From contig NC_065921.1 in the NCBI RefSeq assembly GCF_024586455.1, positions 49,188,574 to 49,252,573 of the forward strand: a DNA stretch of 64,000 bases, in the 5' to 3' direction. The notes beneath the pieces are model-generated. The model was given only the letters and a program-made list of their open reading frames with translations, had not been told where the DNA came from and ran no database searches. Below, piece after piece: positions 1-10,692 of this stretch; position 1 is the first letter of the stretch, and every line of letters starts with the position of its first letter. The stretch is from Bactrocera neohumeralis. Taxonomy: Eukaryota; Arthropoda; Insecta; Diptera; Tephritidae. The position numbers and the translations under genes are program-made.

Positions 1-2821
1 CGAATACTTTCAGAGCTGGAGTGTTTTCGTCCATTCGGACAACATGACCTAGCCAGCGTAGCCGCTGTCTTTTAATTCGCTGAACTATGTCAATGTCGTC
101 GTATATCTCGTACAGCTCATCGTTCCATCGAATGCGATATTCGCCGTGGCTAACGCGCAAAGGACCATAAATCTTTCGCAGAACTTTTCTCTCGAAAACT
201 CGCAACGTCGACTCATCAGTTGTTGACAACGTCCAAGCCTCTGCACCATATAGTAGGACGGGAATTATGAGCGACTTATAGAGTTTGGCTTTTGTTCGTC
301 GAGAGAGGACTTTACTTTTCAATTGCCTACTCAGTCCGAAGTAGCACCTGTTGGCAAGAGTTATCCTGCGTTGGATTTCTAGGCTGACATTGTTGGTGGT
401 GTTTACGCTGGTTCCAAGATAGACGAAATTATCTACGACTTCAAAGTTATGACTGTCAACAGTGACGTGAGAGCCAAGTCGCGAGTGCGACGACTGTTTG
501 TTTGATGACAGGAGATATTTCGTCTTGCCCTCGTTCACTACCAGACCCATTTTCTGTGCTTCCTTGTCCAGCCTGGAGAAAGCAGAACTAACGGCGCGGA
601 TGTTGAGGCCGATGATATCAATATCGTCGGCGTACGCCAGCAGCTGTACACTCTTATAGAAGATGGTACCTTCTCTATTTAGTTCTGCGGCTCGTACTAT
701 TTTCTCCAGAAGCAGGTTGAAGAAGTCGCACGATAGGGAGTCGCCTTGTCTGAAACCTCGTTTGGTATCGAACGGCTCGGAGAGGTCCTTCCCGATCCTG
801 ACGGAGCTTTTGGTGTTGCTCAACGTCAGTTTACACAGCCGTATTAGTTTTGCGGGGATACCAAATTCAGACATTGCGGCATAAAGGCAGCTCCTTTTCG
901 TGCTGTCGAAAGCAGCTTTGAAATCGTCGAAGAGGTGGTGTGTGTCGATTCTCCTTTCACGGGTCTTTTCCAAGATTTGGCGCATGGTGAATATCTGGTC
1001 GGTTGTTGATTTTCCAGGTCTGAAGCCACACTGATAAGGTCCAATTAGTTTGTTGACGGTGGGCTTTAATCTTTCACACAATACGCTCGATAGAACCTTA
1101 TATGCGATGTTGAGGAGGCTAATCCCACGGTAGTTGGCGCAGATTGTGGGGTCTCCTTTTTTATGGATTGGGCATAGCACACTTAAATTCCAATCGTTGG
1201 GCATGCTTTCGTCCGACCATATTTTACAAAGAAGCTGATGCATACACCTTATCAGTTCTTCGCCGCCGTGTTTGAATAGCTCGGCCGGCAATCCATCGGC
1301 CCCTGCCGCTTTGTTGTTCTTCAGGCGGGCAATTTCTATTCGAACTTCTTCATGGTCGGGTAATGGAACGTTTGCTCCATCGTCATCGATTGGGGAATCG
1401 GGTTCTCCTTCTCCTGGTGTTGTGCGTTCACTGCCATTCAGCAGGCTGGAGAAGTGTTCCCTCCATAATTTAAGTATGCTCTGGGCATCAGTGACTAGAT
1501 CACCTTTGGGGGTTCTACAAGAGTACGCTCCGGTCTTGAAACCTTCCGTAAGCCGCCGCATTTTTTCGTAGAATTTTCGAGCATTACCCCTGTCGGCCAC
1601 CTTATCAAGCTCTTCATACTCACGCATTTCGGCCTCTTTCTTTTTCTGTCTGCAGATGCGTCTCGCTTCCCTCTTCAATTCTCGGTGTCTATCCCCTCCC
1701 GCACGTGTAGTGGTCGATCGTAACGTTGCGAGGTAGGCAGCCTGCTTTCTCTCCGCTGCGACACGGCACTCCTCGTCGTACCAGTTGTTCTTTTGCACTT
1801 TCCGAAAACCAATGGTTTCGGTTGCAGCTGTACGTAAGGAGTTTGAAATGCCGTCCCACAGTTCCCTTATACCGAGTTGTTGACGAGTGCTCTCAGAGAG
1901 CAGGAGTGCAAGCCGAGTAGAAAATCGTTCGGCTGTCTGTTGTGATTGCAGCTTCTCGGTGTCGAACCTTCCTTGTGTTTGGTGGCGCGCGTTTTTTGCT
2001 GCACAGAGGCGAATCTTAGCTGTAACAAGATAGTGGTCCGAGTCGATGTTAGGACCTCGGAGCGCACGCACATCTAAAACACTGGAGACGTGTCTTCCGT
2101 CTATCACAACTTGATCGATCTGGTTGGTAGTTTTTCGATCCGGAGACAGCCAGGTAGCTTGATGAATCTTCTTATGCTGGAATCTAGTACTACAGATATC
2201 CATATTTCGGGCCCCGGCGAAGCCAATCAGCCTCAACCCATTTGGGGATGTTTCGTCGTGGAGGCCGAATTTACCCACCGTAGTGCCAAAGACACCTTCT
2301 TTGCCCACCCTGGCGTTAAAGTCGCCAAGCACGATTTTGACATCGTGGCGGGGGCAGCTCTCATAAGCGCGCTCCAAGCACTCATAAAAGGCATCTTTGG
2401 TCACATCGTCCTTCTCATCCGTCGGAGCGTGGGCGCAGATCAGCGATATGTTGAAGAACCTCGCTTTGATGCGGATTGTGGCTAGACGTTCATTCACCGG
2501 AGTGAATGATAGTACTCGGCGACGGAGTCTCTCTCCCACCACGAATCCCACACCAAACTTGCGCTCCTTTATATGGCCACTGTAGTAAATGTCACAAGGA
2601 CCTACTCGTCTCTGTCCTTGTCCCGTCCATCGCATTTCTTGGACGGCGGTGATGTCAGCCTTTGTTTTTACGAGGACATCAACCAGCTGGGCAACGGCAC
2701 CTTCCCAATTAAGGGACCGGACATTCCAGGTGCATGCCCTTAATTCGTAGTCCTTCTTTCGTTTGCCATGGTCGTCATCAAAAGGGGGGTCTCTCATCCG
2801 AGGCTGCTGTTGGTTTTTCAT
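1..2821 (-). CDS. RTE-like endonuclease-reverse transcriptase, open frame, C-terminus off the window
   Basis: I checked every codon in this frame from 2821 down to 1 and found no stop; an in-frame stop lies upstream at 2896-2898, and the ATG at 2821 is the first Met after it. The protein begins MKNQQQPRMRDPPF. The apurinic-type endonuclease fills roughly residues 30-270, with GDFN at about 166-169 and SDH at about 261-263. The RT follows, with YADD at 730-733. The C-terminal part carries RLRWLGHVVRM, common in RTE-type proteins. The frame leaves the window after 940 codons; other copies suggest about 50 more. It would nick DNA and prime reverse transcription of its own RNA. Other copies here carry stops, shifts or deletions, so this one is a candidate active source. 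Confidence 0.9.
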   Translation of the reverse strand, partial: MKNQQQPRMRDPPFDDDHGKRKKDYELRACTWNVRSLNWEGAVAQLVDVLVKTKADITAVQEMRWTGQGQRRVGPCDIYYSGHIKERKFGVGFVVGERLRRRVLSFTPVNERLATIRIKARFFNISLICAHAPTDEKDDVTKDAFYECLERAYESCPRHDVKIVLGDFNARVGKEGVFGTTVGKFGLHDETSPNGLRLIGFAGARNMDICSTRFQHKKIHQATWLSPDRKTTNQIDQVVIDGRHVSSVLDVRALRGPNIDSDHYLVTAKIRLCAAKNARHQTQGRFDTEKLQSQQTAERFSTRLALLLSESTRQQLGIRELWDGISNSLRTAATETIGFRKVQKNNWYDEECRVAAERKQAAYLATLRSTTTRAGGDRHRELKREARRICRQKKKEAEMREYEELDKVADRGNARKFYEKMRRLTEGFKTGAYSCRTPKGDLVTDAQSILKLWREHFSSLLNGSERTTPGEGEPDSPIDDDGANVPLPDHEEVRIEIARLKNNKAAGADGLPAELFKHGGEELIRCMHQLLCKIWSDESMPNDWNLSVLCPIHKKGDPTICANYRGISLLNIAYKVLSSVLCERLKPTVNKLIGPYQCGFRPGKSTTDQIFTMRQILEKTRERRIDTHHLFDDFKAAFDSTKRSCLYAAMSEFGIPAKLIRLCKLTLSNTKSSVRIGKDLSEPFDTKRGFRQGDSLSCDFFNLLLEKIVRAAELNREGTIFYKSVQLLAYADDIDIIGLNIRAVSSAFSRLDKEAQKMGLVVNEGKTKYLLSSNKQSSHSRLGSHVTVDSHNFEVVDNFVYLGTSVNTTNNVSLEIQRRITLANRCYFGLSRQLKSKVLSRRTKAKLYKSLIIPVLLYGAEAWTLSTTDESTLRVFERKVLRKIYGPLRVSHGEYRIRWNDELYEIYDDIDIVQRIKRQRLRWLGHVVRMDENTPALKVF

Positions 2822-3075
2822 TGGGGTGAGCTTTTTACGTGGCGGGTCCCAAACCCAGCGCACAACCCTATGTAGGGGATGTTTCGCCTTCGCACTTTAG
2901 CTCTCCTTCGAACGGATGTTCTTAGGCTACCCAGAGGATACTTGGTCAAAGACCGGAAGTCGTGAGCTGCTTGAGTCATATGTAAAAGAATTGTTTCTGG
3001 CCACTCCCAAGTGAATGGCGATCAGAGAACTTTCCTCACTTGCGTGAACTTCTACACATGACCCCATCCTCCATC
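1..3075 (-). mobile_element. RTE-like non-LTR retrotransposon, copy 1 (3' end beyond window)
   Basis: The element runs right to left. Its 5' end lies near 3070, where the motif around ACACATGACNCCATCC also ends two other copies (near 36260 and 61135), so the 5' end looks complete. About 250 bp of leader precede the start codon at 2821. The single frame encodes endonuclease and reverse transcriptase, with no separate gag ORF, as in RTE-type elements. The 3' end is outside the window; other copies end in an (AAG)n-type tail after the conserved CGCCAATTA. It is the best preserved of about eight RTE pieces here. Clade assignment rests on layout and RT wording and could be a close relative of RTE. 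Confidence 0.9.
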
Positions 3076-3617
3076 AGTGGAGCAAAAAAATATCAAACCT
3101 GGATTATACAATTATTTTACCTAAATGTAAACCACACAATTCCAAAAACTGGCAACCGCACAATTCCAAAAACTGAGAACTCGAGAACCTGTACTCGTCG
3201 ATTGAACTGAAAGGGATAATCAGACGAAAAGCAGGTATTGCTTATGGTGTCGATATTGTTGGATCTTTGACATTTCTCATAAATTTTTTGTTGCAAGTGG
3301 ATGAGCGCCAGCGTTATAACATGAATGCCTATTAGCAAATATTAAGTACACGTACATACATATATACATAGGTACTCCCACGATTGCGCTAAGATGAACT
3401 TTGGCAAGTAGTTCAGTAGATCTCCTATATATAGCGATTGATTCCTTCCTCACTCTCTCCTCGATATTTGACTTGCTGTTCCCATGCGAGGCTTTTTGCC
3501 GAGGAAGGGTTCCTCCAATGTCCCTTTACCACATACTGAAGTCCCGATATGTATGTAGGGGTGCGAATAATCATGTTGCATAATGTATTTAACTTCATAT
3601 CTATCTCGATCAGTTTT
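3076..3617. other. Non-coding spacer
   Basis: About 540 bp of AT-rich DNA between the RTE 5' end and the tandem MITE-like units. It holds a short TACATA-type microsatellite near 3350-3370. I see no credible coding frame or element ends. Confidence 0.5.
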
Positions 3618-4627
3618 AAGCTTAGTATCCAGCTCTCAAGAAATGTAAAAACTTCCTATGAAAAACGCTTAAAAAACGGTCAAGAAACTTTCCTGCGATA
3701 AATTTATTTTAGCTGGTATGCAGCTCTAAAGAAATCTAATACTAATTTTTAATACTTTTTTTCAATAAAATGCGAATATGGCAAACCGTGTTTTGCGAAG
3801 AAACATCAAATCAACAATTGTTTCTTGAAGGAAATCCAAAGTAATCGTTAAATCCATCCCAAATTAGTTAAAATCATTATTATAAAGTATAGTTCATTTT
3901 GAAATGTTGTATAAAACTTACCAATCATCAACAACCTTTACTACATTGTGTAGTAACATACATATGTACATATTAAACACAAATTTATTTTCTTTGTTTA
4001 TTCTCTCTTCCTCTTCTGATGTGGATTATTCACAATGCGTAACCAGCTGTCAAAATTACTTCAAGAAATAATGTATTTTTTTCTTGAGCAATTACTTAAG
4101 AGCTGGATACGACCTTTAAGCTTAGTACGCAGCTCTCAAGAAACGTAAAAACTTCATATAAAAAAACGCTTAAGAAACGGTCAAGAGACTTTCCTGCGAC
4201 AAACTTACTTGTGCTAGTACGCAGCTCTCAAGAAATCTAGTACCAATTTTTGATACTTTTTTTCAGTAAAATGTGAATATGGCAAACCTTGTTTTGCGAA
4301 GAAACATCAAATCAACAATTGTTTCTTGAAGGAAATTCGAAGTAATCGTCAAATTCATCCTAAATTAGTTGAAATCATTATTATAAAGTATATTCCATAT
4401 TGAAATGTTGTATAAAACCTACAATCTTCTACAACATTTCTTAAATCTCAATGAAAATATTTATGTTACCATACATATTACGCACAAAGTTTGTTTTTCT
4501 TTGTTTTATTCTCTCTTGCTCTTCTAATGTAGATCATTCACAATGCGTAACCAGCTGCCAAAATTACTTGAGAAATAATGTATTTTTTTTTCTTGAGCAA
4601 TTACTTAAGAGCTGCGTACCAACCTTT
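3618..4627. repeat. Two tandem ~500 bp MITE-like units with inverted ends
   Basis: Unit 1 (3618-4117) and unit 2 (4118-4627) both open with AAGCTTAGTA then CAGCTCTCAAGAAA, and both close with a TTTCTTGAGCAATTACTTAAGAGCTG-like end that is roughly the reverse complement of the start. The motif GTACGCAGCTCTCAAGAAA also recurs inside unit 2 near 4216. The units are clearly homologous with scattered substitutions and small indels. No protein is encoded. Short inverted ends and the ~500 bp size suggest a MITE, but a satellite-like unit with palindromic ends would look the same. The duplicated block at 8047-8290 contains only the tail of one unit. Confidence 0.65.
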
Positions 4628-7091
4628 AGGTGATAGAAACAACCGTTAGATAAGCAAAACGTCTATAATTTGTAGCAATATGTGGCAAGAGTATAAAAGT
4701 ATTGTGAATTAAAGCGCTGTTAGATAAAATAGTGAATGGATTGCAATAAAATTTAGTATTTTATTTAGTTATATCAAGGTCATAGACTCACTTGATTTTA
4801 TTCCCATATTTTACTTCGTGCTAAATCTACATACATATACTAAAATTATCTCCAAATGAGATAAATTCAACCGAAAGGTTAAATTTACTCAGATACCATC
4901 GCCAATATACTTATAAAGCGCAGAGTCAACTGGATGTTTGAAAATCCTTATATTAGTTATATGGACAAGTTTACACCCGATTTTACTCACTAAAGTCAAC
5001 CGTAAATTCGAAAATATTTTTATTATAGGGGCTATTGGAAGTATGGACCCGATCCTACCCATTTCTGACACACGGACATACTATTTTCAAGAAAAGATTC
5101 TCTCGGAATTTAAATTATATGTCCCACACCTTGACCGATATTCTTATTGAAAAGTTAGGCACTTGAGACCACATCCTTGGTATCTGAGGGCTTAAACATT
5201 TATTGTCTTAATAATAGAGTTCAAAACAATCAATGGTTTTACTTTCGTCTCTCAATCGATAGTTTTTTCATAAAATGAAAAAATATCATTTAATAAAGCT
5301 ACATAATGATATAGTCTGGTAATACCAAATGTGAAGACTAATTTTGGATAACATACCAGCAAGTCACGGCTACGGAAACTTCATACATCGAAGGATTCTT
5401 TAACAGAAACATTGATAGAGTTGTTGCAAAATTAACCGGCGATTTAACCGATAGGTGGATTTCAGGGATGGTAGCCTAAAAATTATCTTTTCATTCTTGG
5501 GCTGGTTTCACGGATTTGGTTTCAAATCCATTTACGGACAATTCTTAAAATAATATACAAATTATGAAATTTAACTATTTTTTTTAATTTAGGTGTTAGA
5601 TGAAAAGGAATGTTGAGGAACTATGTATTTTATGTATAAAAATGCACTTTTTTATAACTCGTCAACTCTGAGAGTAGTCTACAAGTAATATAGTAACATG
5701 AAATTTTTTTATACTCTCGCAACAATGTTGCCAAAGAGAGTATTATAGTTTTGTTCACATAACGGTTGTTTTGTAAGTCCTAAAACTAAAAGAGTCAGAT
5801 ATAGGGTTATATATACCAAAGTGATCAGGGTGACGAGTAGAGTCGAAATCGGATGTCTGTCTGTCCGTCCGTCCGTGTGTCAGTTCGTCTGTCCGTCCGT
5901 CCGTCAGTGCAAGCTGTAACTTGAGTAAAAATTGAGATATCATGATGAAACTTGGTACACGTATTCCTTGGCTCCATAAGAAGGTTAAGTTCGATGATGG
6001 GCAAAATCGGCCTCACTGCCACGCCCACAAAATGGCGGAAAGCCGAAAACCTATAAAATGTCATAACTAAGCCATAAATAAAGATATTAAAGTGAAATTT
6101 GGCACAAAGGATCGCATTAGGGAGGGGCATATTTGGACGCAATTTTTTTGGAAAAGTGGGCGTGGCCCCGCCCCCTACTAAGTTTTTTGAACATATCTCG
6201 GAAACTACTATAGCTATGTAAACCAAACTCTACAGAGTCGTTTTCTTCAGGCATTTCCATATACAGTTCAAATATGGAAGAAATCAGATATTAACCGCCC
6301 ACCTCCCATACAAAGTTTATGTTGAAAATCACTAAAGTGCGTTAACCCACTAACAAAAAACGTCAGAAACACTAAATTTTACGGAAGAAATGGCAGAAGG
6401 AAGCTGCATCCAGGCCTTTTTTAAAAATTGAAAATGGGCGTGGCGTCGCCCACTTATGGACCAAAAACCATATCTCAGGAACTACTCAACCGATTTCAAT
6501 GAAATTCGGTATATAATATTTTCTTAACACCTGATGACATGTACGAAATATGGGTGAAATCGGTTCATAAACACGCCTTCTTCCAATATAACGTTTTTGA
6601 AATTATCTGATCCTTTTTTATAATACAAATATATTAAAATTAGGGAAAAAAATTATGAATAAAAAATTTCAAAAAAACTATTTGAAAAAAAAATGACAAA
6701 AAATTTCGATTATCCCTTTTTCATGCGGAAAATTAAATGTCCCGGGGACCCGAACAGCTCTTCTACTTGTTTTTTAAAAATTTTCAGAAATTGTTTTTTT
6801 ATTGTTCATTTCATATCATAATGTTAATTATTTAAAAGCCGTCTCTTTATTTTTCGGAAAAGTATGTACAGTGGAGGGGGAAAAAACCAGTGACCCTTTT
6901 TCTTAAATTTTAAATTCTGTAGGGTGGGAAATAATGTGGGTTTTTTAAATCTTATTATTGTCAACAAAAAAAAAAAAGTATAATTTCTAATATTAAGTTT
7001 TAAATTTAACCATTAAAAAATGAAAAAGGCGTTGACAAAAATCTTTTAAATTTTTTTAAGTTTCACCCAGCATAACGGTAAAGCCCCGGCT
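3871..7091 (+). repeat. Duplicated block, copy A (ends at assembly gap)
   Basis: The sequence from TCATTATTATAAAG at 3871 through the gap edge is repeated at 8047-10920 in the same order and orientation. Copy A contains one extra ~500 bp tandem unit. Identity is very high over 4840-5150 and 5700-6500. From about 6600 to 7091 copy A becomes odd: long homopolymers and dropped bases replace sequence that is normal in copy B, as in an unpolished contig end. It stops inside the start of the Tc1-like element seen complete in copy B. Confidence 0.85.
5705..6780 (+). mobile_element. ~1.1 kb interspersed repeat with inverted TTTATACTCTCGCA ends, copy A
   Basis: The block starts with TATACTCTCGCAAC near 5709 and ends, in the better copy B, with GCGAGAGTATAAAATG followed by a CTTCCTTACTTGTT terminus, so the ends are inverted relative to each other. 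Inside is a (GTCT/GTCC)n tract at 5851-5911 and a conserved non-coding body containing GGGCGTGGCCCCGCCCCC. Open frames here are short and repeat-derived. A related terminus in opposite orientation occurs at 26797. I do not recognise a transposase, so this looks non-autonomous. Confidence 0.55.
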
Positions 7092-7191
7092 NNNNNNNNN
7101 NNNNNNNNNNNNNNNNNNNNNNNNNNNNNNNNNNNNNNNNNNNNNNNNNNNNNNNNNNNNNNNNNNNNNNNNNNNNNNNNNNNNNNNNNNN
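7092..7191. other. Assembly gap of exactly 100 N
   Basis: One hundred undetermined bases. The round number suggests a scaffold gap of unknown true size. The left edge falls inside the Tc1-like leader of duplicated block A, and the right edge falls inside a Gypsy integrase, so the two sides are not continuous parts of one element. Confidence 0.99.
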
Positions 7192-7199
7192 CGCATCAA

Positions 7200-7819
7200 C
7201 ACTTTAAAAGGGCCTGAGCCCAACGGTCAAATGGGTTAGGGGAGCGGTTAACCAAGCGTGCTGGCTTACGAAGACGTCCACAAGTGATCCCAAAGACTGG
7301 GATGCGCATATTCGTCAACTACAATGGACAATGAACACAAAGGTTAATACCACTACTAAGTTTGCGCCAATAGATCTGGTGTACGATTTTCCATTGCGCG
7401 ACCTGAGGGGAAATAGGGTGTTGGCCGCATTGCATGATGATAACGAACAATTTCATATGAATGGTAGACGTTCTGAGGCGATTGAAAACTTCAAGAAGGC
7501 GCGTCTGAAATGGAAAGCAAAATTCGACGCCAAGTACAGCAAACCAGTTCCATATCAAGAAGGCGACCTAGTACTACTAGAAGCACCACCACAAAGTACT
7601 GGAGAGTCGCGTAAACTCCAACCCAATTACAAGGGGCCCTACGTTGTTAAGAAGGCGTTAAGGTTCGACAGGTACGTGATTGAAGACGTTGATGAGGCGC
7701 AATGTACACGAAGACGATACAGTACAATTGCAGCCTCCGACAAAATGAAACCTTGGTGTGCCCTGTTTCCGGAAGTAGACGACAATTATAGTTCGGAAGG
7801 CGAAGTTGACACCAGGTAA
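7200..7819 (+). pseudogene. Gypsy-type integrase C-terminal fragment
   Basis: The 162-codon frame at 7331-7819 contains FAPIDLVYDFPLRD and, further on, LQPNYKGPYVV followed by RYVIEDV, the usual end of Ty3/Gypsy integrases, where a GPY-type module follows the catalytic core. Upstream to 7200 the same protein is recognisable but split by small shifts, probably base errors beside the gap. The gag, protease, RT and most of the integrase are absent, lost in or beyond the gap. It is followed directly by a polypurine-like GGAGAGGCCGAG and a candidate 3' LTR. It differs in sequence type from the Gypsy element at 16600-21290. Confidence 0.8.
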
Positions 7820-7851
7820 ACTCGGGACGAGTTTTGTCAGGAGAGGCCGAG

Positions 7852-8049
7852 TTGTCATCACTATGACGTGCCATCTCTATTCCTTTTACATATACTCATG
7901 CACTTGTTCATTTTCGTCTATGTATTCATTTTCATTCATTTTCTGTATTTGTTAATTTTGAGTTCAAGTTTGTATTCAATGCTAATGTAAAATCAGTTGA
8001 CAAGAAGTAATAAAACTGAAAGGTCCATTTGACAAGAAGCTAAGTGTCA
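7852..8049 (+). repeat. Candidate Gypsy 3' LTR
   Basis: It begins TGTCATCACT right after a purine-rich tract and ends near AAGTGTCA, with an AATAAA signal at about 8009. It abuts TCATTATTATAAAG, the sequence that continues uninterrupted at 3871 in duplicated block A, so its right edge is an insertion junction. No 5' LTR is present in the window to confirm the length of roughly 200 bp. Confidence 0.55.
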
Positions 8050-10690
8050 TTATTATAAAGTATAGTTCATTTTGAAATGTTGTATAAAACTTACCAATCA
8101 TCAACAACCTTTACTACATTGTGTAGTAACATACATATGTACATATTAAACACAAATTTATTTTCTTTGTTTATTCTCTCTTCCTCTTCTGATGTGGATT
8201 ATTCACAATGCGTAACCAGCTGTCAAAATTACTTCAAGAAATAATGTATTTTTTTCTTGAGCAATTACTTAAGAGCTGGATACGACCTTTAGGTGATAGA
8301 AACAACCGTTAGATAAGCAAAACGTCTATAATTTGTAGCAATATGTGGCAAGAAGAAACATCAAATCAACAATTGTTTCTTGAAAAGTATTGTTAGAATT
8401 AAAGCATATTGAAATGTTGTATAAACTGTTAGATAAAATATAAATAAAATTTTTACTTGTATTTTTTTTTTAGTTATATCAAGGTCATAGACTCACTTGA
8501 TTTTATTCCTATATTTTACTTCGTGCTAAATCTACATATACTAAAATTATCTTCAAATGAGATAAATTCAACCGAAAGGTTAAATTTACTCAGATACCAT
8601 CGCCAATATACTTATAAAGCGCAGAGTCCACTGGATGTTTGAAAATCCTTATATTAGTTATATGGACAAGTTTACACCCGATTTTACTCACTAAAGTCAA
8701 CCGTAAATTCGAAAATATTTTCATTATAGGGGCTATTGGAAGTATTGACCCGATCCTACCCATTTCTGACACACGGACATACTATTTTCAAGAAAAGATT
8801 CTCTCGGAATTTAAATTATATGTCCCACACCTTGACCGATATTCTTATTGAAAAGTTAGGCACTTGAGACCACATCCTTGGTATCTGAGGGCTTAAACAT
8901 TTATTGTCTTAATAATAGAGTTCAAAACAATCAATGGTTTTACTTTCGTCTCTCAATCGATAGTTTTTTCATAAAATGAAAAAAATATCATTTAATAAAG
9001 CTACATCATTTAATAAAGCTACATAACATGATATAGTCTGGTTAATACCAAATGAAGACTAATTTTGGATAACATACCAGCAAGTCACGGCTATACAAAT
9101 TATGAAATTTAAACTATCTTATACATCGAAGGATTTTTAAAAAAACAGAAACTTTGATAGAGTTGTTGCAAAATTAACCGGCGATTTAACCGATAGGTGG
9201 ATTTTTCTTGAAGGATGGTAGCAAATTCGTAAAATTATTGAAATCTTTTCATTCTTTCCATTTTGAAATGTTGTGGTTTCACCAATTTGGTTTTCAAATC
9301 CATTTACGGACAATTTATTAAAATAATATACAAATTATGAAATTTAACTATTTTTTTTAATTTAGGTGTTAGATGAAAAGGAATGTTGAGGAACTATGTA
9401 TTTTATGTATAAAAATGCACTTTTTTATAACTCGTCAACTCTGAGAGTAGTCTACAAGTAATATAGTAACATGAAATTTTTTTATACTCTCGCAACAAAG
9501 TTGCCAAAGAGAGTATTATAGTTTTGTTCACATAACGGTTGTTTGTAAGTCCTAAAACTAAAAGAGTCAGATATAGGGTTATGTATACCAAAGTGATCAG
9601 GGTGACGAGTAGAGTCGAAATCCGGATGTCTGTCTGTCCGTCCGTCCGTGTGTCAGTTCGTCTGTCCGTCCGTCCGTCAGTGCAAGCTGTAACTTGAGTA
9701 AAAATTGAGATATCATGATGAAACTTGGTACACGTATTCCTTGGCTCCATAAGAAGGTTAAGTTTGATGATGGGCAAAATCGGCCCTCTGCCACGCCCAC
9801 AAAATGGCGGAAACCGAAAACCTATAAAGTGTCATAACTAAGCCATAAATAAAGATATTAAAGTGAAATTTGGCGCAAAGGATCGCATTAGGGAGGGGCA
9901 TATTTGGACGCAATTTTTTTGGAAAAGTGGGCGTGGCCCCGCCCCCTACTAAGTATTTTGAACATATCTCGGAAACTACTATAGCTATGTAAACCAAACT
10001 CTACAGAGTCGTTTTCTTCAGGCATTTCCATACACAGTTCAAAAATGGAAGAAATCGGATAATAACCACGCCCACCTCCCATACAAAGGTTATGTTGAAA
10101 ATCACTAAAAGTGCGTTAACCGACTAACAAAAAACGTCAGAAACACTAAATTTTACGGAAGAAATGGCAGAAGGAAGCTGCATCCAGGCCTTTTTTAAAA
10201 ATTGAAAATGGGCGTGGCGTCGCCCACTTATGGACCAAAAACCATATCTCAGGAACTACTAGACCGATTTCAATGAAATTCAGTATATAATATTTTCTTA
10301 ACACCCTGATGACATGTACGAAATATGGGTGAAATCGGTTCGCAAGCACGCCTTCTTCCAATATAACGCTATTTTGAATTCCATCTGATGCCTTTTCTGT
10401 ATAATACGAGTATATACATTAGGAACCAATGATGATAGCGGAATAAAACTTTACAAAAATACGGTATTTGAAAAATATGTAAATGACGTATAATGAAATC
10501 TCGATTATCACTTTATCATGCGAGAGTATAAAATGTCCGGTGACACCCGAACTTAGCTCTTCCTTACTTGTTTTTTAATAATTTTCTTGTTATTGTTATA
10601 ATTGTTTGCTTGTTATTGTTCATTTCATATCATAATGTATAATTGATATGTACAAAGCCAAGGTCTCTTTATTTAAAACAGCGAAAAGTA
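8047..10690 (+). repeat. Duplicated block, copy B
   Basis: This matches 3871 onward in copy A but lacks the second ~500 bp tandem unit: the end of unit 1 at 8287 joins directly to TAGGTGATAGAAAC, which in A follows unit 2. Several short stretches (about 8354-8385, 8404-8424, 9003-9020, 9092-9118 and 9250-9275) are replaced by pieces that occur elsewhere in the same block. The contained ~1.1 kb repeat at 9480-10572 is cleaner at its right end than in copy A. Confidence 0.85.
9480..10572 (+). mobile_element. ~1.1 kb interspersed repeat with inverted ends, copy B
   Basis: Second copy of the 5705-6780 element. Both ends are legible: TATACTCTCGCAAC near 9484 and GCGAGAGTATAAAATGTCC near 10519, followed by CTCTTCCTTACTTG. 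It holds the (GTCT/GTCC)n tract at about 9630-9690. No transposase frame is present. Family name unknown to me. Confidence 0.55.
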
Positions 10691-10692
10691 TG

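Noticed and set aside
2090..2485. Plus-strand 131-codon frame (also at 35283-35678 and 60208-60576)
   Set aside because: It is the antisense of the RTE endonuclease and recurs only because the endonuclease is conserved between copies.
3618..4627. CRISPR-like direct repeats
   Set aside because: The repeats are 500 bp tandem units in a eukaryotic, transposon-rich context, with no spacer pattern.
4889..5150. Small conserved protein gene, because 60- and 70-codon frames occur in both blocks A and B
   Set aside because: Both copies are the same duplicated repeat; frames overlap on both strands and show no domain or codon bias.
5825..6226. 133-codon minus frame rich in Thr-Asp-Gly-Arg
   Set aside because: The repeated part is a translation of the (GTCT/GTCC)n tract, not a gene.
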